64,000 nt of DNA, taken from Vescimonas coprocola. GTDB taxonomy: Bacteria; Bacillota; Clostridia; Oscillospirales; Oscillospiraceae. Under the pieces are notes generated by a model that worked only from the letters and a program-made list of their open reading frames with translations, ran no database searches and was not told the origin of the DNA. The translations under genes were made by a program, and so were the position numbers. Each line of letters starts with the position of its first letter. The first letter of the stretch is position 1. Location: contig NZ_AP023418.1 in NCBI RefSeq assembly GCF_018408575.1, positions 2,136,415 through 2,200,414 of the forward strand, in the 5' to 3' direction. Shown piece after piece: positions 59,636-64,000 of this stretch.

Positions 59636-60703
59636 ATGTCTTACAGAATTCTGACCATCGATCCCGGCTCCACGTCCACCAAGATCGGCGTGTTTGACGA
59701 CGAGAAGATGCTGTTTGAGGAGAACCTGCACCACTCTGCCGAGGAGCTGGCCCAGTTCGAAACCATTCCCCAGCAGGAGGCCTTCCGCCGCCGGCTGGTC
59801 CTGAAGGCGCTGGAGGAGCACCGTATCCCGCTGGAGAGCCTCAGCGCCGTGTGCGGCCGGGGCGGCGTTCTCAAGCCTGTCCACGGCGGTACTTACCTCA
59901 CCACCGATGCCATGATCGACACCCTGAAAAAGGGTCCCTACGGCCACCATGCCAGCAATCTGGGCGGCCTGCTGGCCCGTGAGATCGGTTCGGCGCTGCA
60001 CATCCCCTCCTACATCGTGGATCCCCCCGTGGTGGATGAGCTGGCGCCTCTGGCCCGCTACTCCGGCCACCCCCTCATCACCCGCCGCAGCATTTTCCAT
60101 GCCCTGAACCAGAAGGCCGTGGCCAAGCGCTACGCCAAGGAGATCGGCAAGCCCTATGAGTCCCTGAACCTCATCGTCTGCCACATGGGCGGCGGCGTGT
60201 CCGTGGGCGCTCACGTCAAGGGCGAGGTGGTGGACACCGGCAATGCTCTGGAGGGCGAGGGTCCCTTCTCCCCGGAGCGGTCCGGGACACTGCCCAGCGG
60301 CGCACTGGTGGATCTGTGCTTCAGCGGCAAGTATACCCAGCAGGAGATTCGCCGCATGATCACCGGCAACGGCGGTCTGCTGGCCTACACCGGCTCCACG
60401 GATATGCAGGAGCTGATGCGCCGGGCCGCCACCGACGCCAAGGTGCGGGAGGTCATCGGCGCCTTCCACTACCGGGTCGCCAAGGAGATCGGTGCTATGG
60501 CCGCCGCCATGAAAGGGCAGGTGGATCAGATCATCCTTACCGGCGGCATTGCCCACGGTCAGGAGACAGTGGACGCCCTGAAGGGCTACGTCAGCTGGAT
60601 CGCACCGGTGACGGTGTACCCCGGCGAGGGCGAGCTGCTGGCGCTGGCAGAGGGCGCTCTGCGGGTGCTGCGAGGCGAGGAGACCGCCAAAATCTACGAA
60701 TAA
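59636..60703 (+). CDS. buk: Butyrate kinase
   Basis: 355 residues from the ATG at 59636 (AGGAGG eight bases upstream). An ASKHA-fold acetokinase family member of the Buk type: RILTIDPGSTSTKIGVFDDE, AVCGRGGVLKPVHGGTYLTT, GPYGHHASNLGGLLAREI, VVDPPVVDELAPLARYSGHP, LNLIVCHMGGGVSVGAHVKG, RSGTLPSGALVDLCFSGKYT and IILTGGIAHGQ. It converts butyryl phosphate and ADP to butyrate and ATP, or the reverse. Branched-chain acids are also accepted by some family members. No ptb gene is next to it; it is a single-gene unit with its own promoter and terminator. Confidence 0.95.
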   Translation: MSYRILTIDPGSTSTKIGVFDDEKMLFEENLHHSAEELAQFETIPQQEAFRRRLVLKALEEHRIPLESLSAVCGRGGVLKPVHGGTYLTTDAMIDTLKKGPYGHHASNLGGLLAREIGSALHIPSYIVDPPVVDELAPLARYSGHPLITRRSIFHALNQKAVAKRYAKEIGKPYESLNLIVCHMGGGVSVGAHVKGEVVDTGNALEGEGPFSPERSGTLPSGALVDLCFSGKYTQQEIRRMITGNGGLLAYTGSTDMQELMRRAATDAKVREVIGAFHYRVAKEIGAMAAAMKGQVDQIILTGGIAHGQETVDALKGYVSWIAPVTVYPGEGELLALAEGALRVLRGEETAKIYE

Positions 60704-60718
60704 GCCTTCTCATTCCGG

Positions 60719-60758
60719 ACACGGGGTCTGCGGCGCTGCCGCAGACCCCGTGTTTTTA
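60719..60758 (+). terminator. Terminator after buk
   Basis: Perfect 16-bp stem ACACGGGGTCTGCGGC with its complement, three-base loop, then TTTTTA. Confidence 0.95.
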
Positions 60759-60803
60759 TATGCATTCCGATGGTCTGTCCATCGCCCTCTTTATCACAAA
60801 TCA

Positions 60804-60871
60804 ACCGTTTGTGTCAAATTCTGACCGTTTGTGCCAAAGCCGTTGCGGCGGCGGAGGCATCCCGATAGAAT
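60804..60871 (+). promoter_or_regulatory. LytTR-like direct repeats and promoter of the surface-protein gene
   Basis: Two exact copies of ACCGTTTGT (60804-60812 and 60824-60832; start-to-start 20 bases), matching the LytTR consensus WMMGTTNRK. Ten bases later comes TTGCGG (60843-60848), 17 bases, TAGAAT (60866-60871). Repeats just upstream of a weak -35 are the layout of AgrA/LytTR-activated promoters. Confidence 0.55.
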
Positions 60872-60939
60872 GTAGATGTTGTAATATGCCCTGCCGATAC
60901 CGGCAGGCAGGCAAATGGAATTGATAAGGAGATGATCGA

Positions 60940-63900
60940 ATGCACTTGCGCAGTAAGACCGTGCAGCAGCTCCTGTCGGTGATCCTGTCGGTAGTCATGG
61001 TCCTATCCATGCTGCCGATGGAGGTCCTGGCTCAGGAGACGCCGCCGGTGACCACTCCCATGGACCTGACCGCCATCACGGAGGATACCTCCGGCGACGG
61101 CTGGTCGTGGACACAAAGCACCAAGACCCTGACCCTCACGGGCCTGACCCTGACGGTCAGCGACGACAGCACCCATGCGCTGATCCTGCCCGACGGGGCC
61201 ACCATCGATCTGGCCGACGGTACCACCAGCACCCTCACCGGCGGCAGCAGATCCACCGTATACAGCAGCGGCGAGGTGAAGCTGCGCGGCAGCGGCAGCC
61301 TGACGGTCTATGGCCGGGGCTGGCGCAGCGCCACGCTGGATATGTTCATCCCCGGCACGCTGACGGTGGAGTATGACGACCCCGACGGCGGTGCCGTGCT
61401 CAAGACCGACGAGGGTACCGAGGGCGCAGCCATCTGCGCCAACGTCACGCTGGATAACGGCATCCTCCGGGCCACCGGTCCGGACTTTGCCTCCGCCGAC
61501 GACGGCAGCAGCGTCGGCCTCCGGGGCCGCCTCACCACCCACGGCAGCTCCGTGGAGGCCCAGCTCACCGCCCGCACCGGCTATGCCAGCTATGGTCTGT
61601 ACTTCGACAAGCAGGGCAGTGGCCGGGGCGACACCTGGACCATGGGACTGGGCAAGGTGACCGCCGCCGCAGGTCACGCCCTGAGTCGATACAGCTACGG
61701 CCTGTACGTGGATTACAGCTCCGTCAATGCGCTGGAGCTGGACGGCACTCAGCTGACGGCCATGGGCGGCGAGAGTGACCAGTACGGCAGCCAGGGCGTG
61801 TTCGCCGGCGAGGAGGTCATCGTCAAGAACGGCGCCGCCGTCACCGCCACCGGCGGACAGGTCAACAGCTCCTATGAGAGCGTCGGCTTCAATGCCGTCA
61901 GCTGGCTCACCGTGTCCGGAGAGAACTCCAAGGTGCTGGGCTACGGCGGCACCTCCGTCAAGGGCGATTCCAAGGGTATCCGATGCGACAGCCGCTTCAC
62001 TCTCACCGACGGCTGCGTCTTCGGTCAGGGCGGCGTGTCCTGCACCAGCTCCAGAAATGTGGGCGTCGAGTTCAAGCGTCTCATTATGGAAAGCGGCAAG
62101 CTGGAGGGCATCTCCGGCAGCCCCGACTCGTCGTACCAGACCTGGGGCGGCCAGTTTAACGCCTACGGCCTTTACTGCACCGGCACCGCCAAGATCACCG
62201 GCGGTGAGCTGATCGGCACCGCCAACGGCACGGACCGGGAACTGGACTACAGCGCCTACGGCTTCTACGGAAGCGATGAGCTGACCATGAGCGGCGGCAC
62301 CCTCCGGGCCACCACCGGCGACACCCCTAACGCCAGTTCCGGGACACTGGCGGCCCTCAGCGTGGTCTCCAACAAGTCCAAGACCCAGCTCAGCGGCGGC
62401 ACCATCTACGCCAGAGCCGGTGTCTCCAACGATGACCGCAGCTACGGTATGCGGATCCTCGGCACCGGCTCTACCCTCACCATGACCAATACCGAGGACG
62501 CCGCCCAGCCCCTGAGTCTCTACGTCACCGGCCGGAACATGGCCCTTTACGCCACCGCTCTGGCAGACGGCAGCCTCCTGCCGGAGATCACCGCCTCCTC
62601 CGCCTACGATGCCGAGGCCGACACCCTCACCGATGGCTACACCTTCTCCAACAAGCAATACCGGAAGGACGGCACGGCAGCCCTGTCCCTGTCCGCAGCC
62701 GCCTGCCTCCACAGCGCCAGCGATGATACCGGCCTGTGTACCAAGTGCGGCAAGCGGGTATACGAGGCTGTGCTCCTGACGGACGGTGCCGTCACCCAGC
62801 GCTATGCCGCCGCCGGCGAAGCCTTCACCGCCGCCCAGACGGAGGAGCATCAGGGCTGCACCCTGCGGCTGCTGACAGATCTCATCGACGACGGCCAGCC
62901 TCTGGTCCACGACCCGGTGGTGACCATCACCGGCGGTCGCTTCACGCTGGACCTCCACAACCACACCATAGCGGGCAAGACCTCCGACGATAAGGAGGGC
63001 GTCGTCACCGTCACCGGCGGCCAGCTCCGCATCGAAAACGGCACGCTGGAGAACCTCTGCACCGGCAACGGCAGCAAGGCCCAGGCCCTGACCCTTCTGG
63101 GTACCGACACCCATGTGACGCTGGCCAATGTCACCGCCATCGGGGCCACGCCCCCCAACGGCGACACCAGCGCCTCCGTCTATGCCCCCGACGGTGCCCG
63201 TCTCACCATCGAAAGCGGCGAGTTCACCGGCCGGGTTGCCGGCACCTACGCCTCTGCTCCGGCGGAGACACCCCACGTCTCCATCGCCGGAGGCACCTTC
63301 CACAACGGCCTGTCCTACTCCATCCACGAGACGGAGGCCAACGCCGCCACCCTTCTGGCCATTCTGAAGGAGGGCTATTCGCTGGCCCACGCCGACGGCA
63401 CGCCGGTGGATCTGGGTACCGAGCCCTCCTTCAGCCGCTTCTCCGGCACCTATACGCTCAGCGGCGAGGTGCAGGTGGTGGCCCACACCCACAACGTCCG
63501 CAGCGGACGGCCGGGCTACTGCGGCTGCGGCTATGCCTGCCCCCACGACGGCCAGATACCGGACAGCTACTTTACGCTGCCGGTTTGCTCCCTGTGCGGC
63601 GTCTCCTACGGCACTCCCCTCAAGGACCTGCGCACGCCCACCGGCAAGATCATCATCGATGAAAACAACTGGTGGCAGGACTTCCTGAACACCGTCACCT
63701 TCGGCCTGTTCTTCCCCACCGGCGCCCGGTTCACCATCGAGGCTGCCGATGACAGCGTTGACCACGCCGGCTATGACCCCGAGCTCTACCCCGTGACGGT
63801 GGAGTATCTGGTGACGGATCAGCGCTATACCTCCGACAAGATGGGCGATCTTGCCCATCAGTTCCGGCCCTATCCCGGCAAGGCCGTGGCCCTGCCGGAC

Positions 63901-64000
63901 GATCAGACCAGCATCGTCTATGCCAAGATCACCGACTGGGCGGGCAATGTCACCTACCTCAGCACCGATGACCTGACGGTGGACGCCACCGCCCCGGAGA
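60940..64000 (+). CDS. Very large secreted surface protein, N-terminal 1020 residues (runs off the window)
   Basis: Starts at the ATG 60940 after AAGGAG. A signal peptide (residues about 1-30, VQQLLSVILSVVMVLSMLPM) is followed by beta-helix-like repeats: LTLTGLTLTVSDDSTHALIL, then many units of the form (T/S)GG(T/E)L/F and YGLY/YGFY. There are Cys pairs in CLHSASDDTGLCTKCGKRVY (about 590-610) and again at CGCGYACPHDG and PVCSLCG, which look like zinc-ribbon insertions seen in clostridial surface proteins. The frame is open to the window edge. Probably a cell-surface adhesin or carbohydrate-binding protein of the DUF4353-like, right-handed beta-helix type; anchor not visible. Confidence 0.85.
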   Translation, partial: MHLRSKTVQQLLSVILSVVMVLSMLPMEVLAQETPPVTTPMDLTAITEDTSGDGWSWTQSTKTLTLTGLTLTVSDDSTHALILPDGATIDLADGTTSTLTGGSRSTVYSSGEVKLRGSGSLTVYGRGWRSATLDMFIPGTLTVEYDDPDGGAVLKTDEGTEGAAICANVTLDNGILRATGPDFASADDGSSVGLRGRLTTHGSSVEAQLTARTGYASYGLYFDKQGSGRGDTWTMGLGKVTAAAGHALSRYSYGLYVDYSSVNALELDGTQLTAMGGESDQYGSQGVFAGEEVIVKNGAAVTATGGQVNSSYESVGFNAVSWLTVSGENSKVLGYGGTSVKGDSKGIRCDSRFTLTDGCVFGQGGVSCTSSRNVGVEFKRLIMESGKLEGISGSPDSSYQTWGGQFNAYGLYCTGTAKITGGELIGTANGTDRELDYSAYGFYGSDELTMSGGTLRATTGDTPNASSGTLAALSVVSNKSKTQLSGGTIYARAGVSNDDRSYGMRILGTGSTLTMTNTEDAAQPLSLYVTGRNMALYATALADGSLLPEITASSAYDAEADTLTDGYTFSNKQYRKDGTAALSLSAAACLHSASDDTGLCTKCGKRVYEAVLLTDGAVTQRYAAAGEAFTAAQTEEHQGCTLRLLTDLIDDGQPLVHDPVVTITGGRFTLDLHNHTIAGKTSDDKEGVVTVTGGQLRIENGTLENLCTGNGSKAQALTLLGTDTHVTLANVTAIGATPPNGDTSASVYAPDGARLTIESGEFTGRVAGTYASAPAETPHVSIAGGTFHNGLSYSIHETEANAATLLAILKEGYSLAHADGTPVDLGTEPSFSRFSGTYTLSGEVQVVAHTHNVRSGRPGYCGCGYACPHDGQIPDSYFTLPVCSLCGVSYGTPLKDLRTPTGKIIIDENNWWQDFLNTVTFGLFFPTGARFTIEAADDSVDHAGYDPELYPVTVEYLVTDQRYTSDKMGDLAHQFRPYPGKAVALPDDQTSIVYAKITDWAGNVTYLSTDDLTVDATAPE

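Noticed and set aside
58601..60556. 651-codon open frame on the minus strand
   Set aside because: Antisense to xth and buk, both unmistakable.
61003..63858. 951-codon open frame on the minus strand
   Set aside because: Antisense to the surface-protein gene, which has a signal peptide, ribosome binding site and promoter. The antisense product is Gly/Ala/Val-rich without features.

Overview
The window looks like chromosome from a Gram-positive anaerobe of class Clostridia, probably an Oscillospiraceae-type gut bacterium (inference). The signs are GC-rich coding sequence, Firmicutes-type -35/-10 and Shine-Dalgarno signals, DinR/LexA-type boxes, a butyrate kinase, sortase-style surface proteins, and clostridial mobile elements. 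No rRNA, tRNA or CRISPR array was seen.

Layout. 1-16266 (all minus strand) is core genome: the start of mreB; comF, recD2 and a small membrane protein; a DNA-repair operon running uvrB, DUF1643, traX-like, ybaK, DinB-like, uvrA behind a candidate SOS box; radC; a nucleoside uptake and salvage set (deoC, deoD, BMP-type lipoprotein); and ychF. From 16266 to 37781, two related integrative elements sit head to tail in the start codon region of ychF. Element 1 (about 13.0 kb) has an intact tyrosine integrase, excisionase, DnaC-like and RepA-like proteins and MobC, and carries a defence cassette: HTH protein, type III methyltransferase (Mod), type III restriction subunit (Res), a TIGR02391-type protein, a TIR-domain protein, then a convergent DUF4143 ATPase. 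Element 2 (about 8.5 kb) has an excisionase but only a stump of the integrase. Its cargo is a cation-homeostasis set: CNNM/CBS protein, TrkH, TrkA and AI-2E transporter, with a divergent KdpDE-like two-component system. Each element is bounded by its own version of an integrase arm-site repeat, which makes the pairing of ends unambiguous.

37782-43900 returns to host sequence: the displaced native ychF promoter, a frameshifted sortase-anchored protein, an iron/cobalamin-type ABC transporter operon with two decayed genes inside it, an IclR regulator and a phosphoesterase. Two identical IclR-type operator palindromes flank the regulator pair. 44000-48640 is a decayed third element: a large serine recombinase deleted just after its catalytic serine, TnpW, a promoter with a LexA-type box in its spacer, and two genes of unknown function (a lipoprotein and a Cys-rich protein).

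48650-64000 is core genome again: rpoC and rpoB behind a near-consensus promoter, metG, exonuclease III, butyrate kinase, and the first 1020 codons of a very large secreted surface protein whose promoter is preceded by LytTR-like direct repeats.

The most interesting region is the tandem ychF-targeting island. It couples a type III restriction system to a TIR effector in one element, and a potassium/cation module in a second element that can no longer move by itself but may be mobilised by the first.
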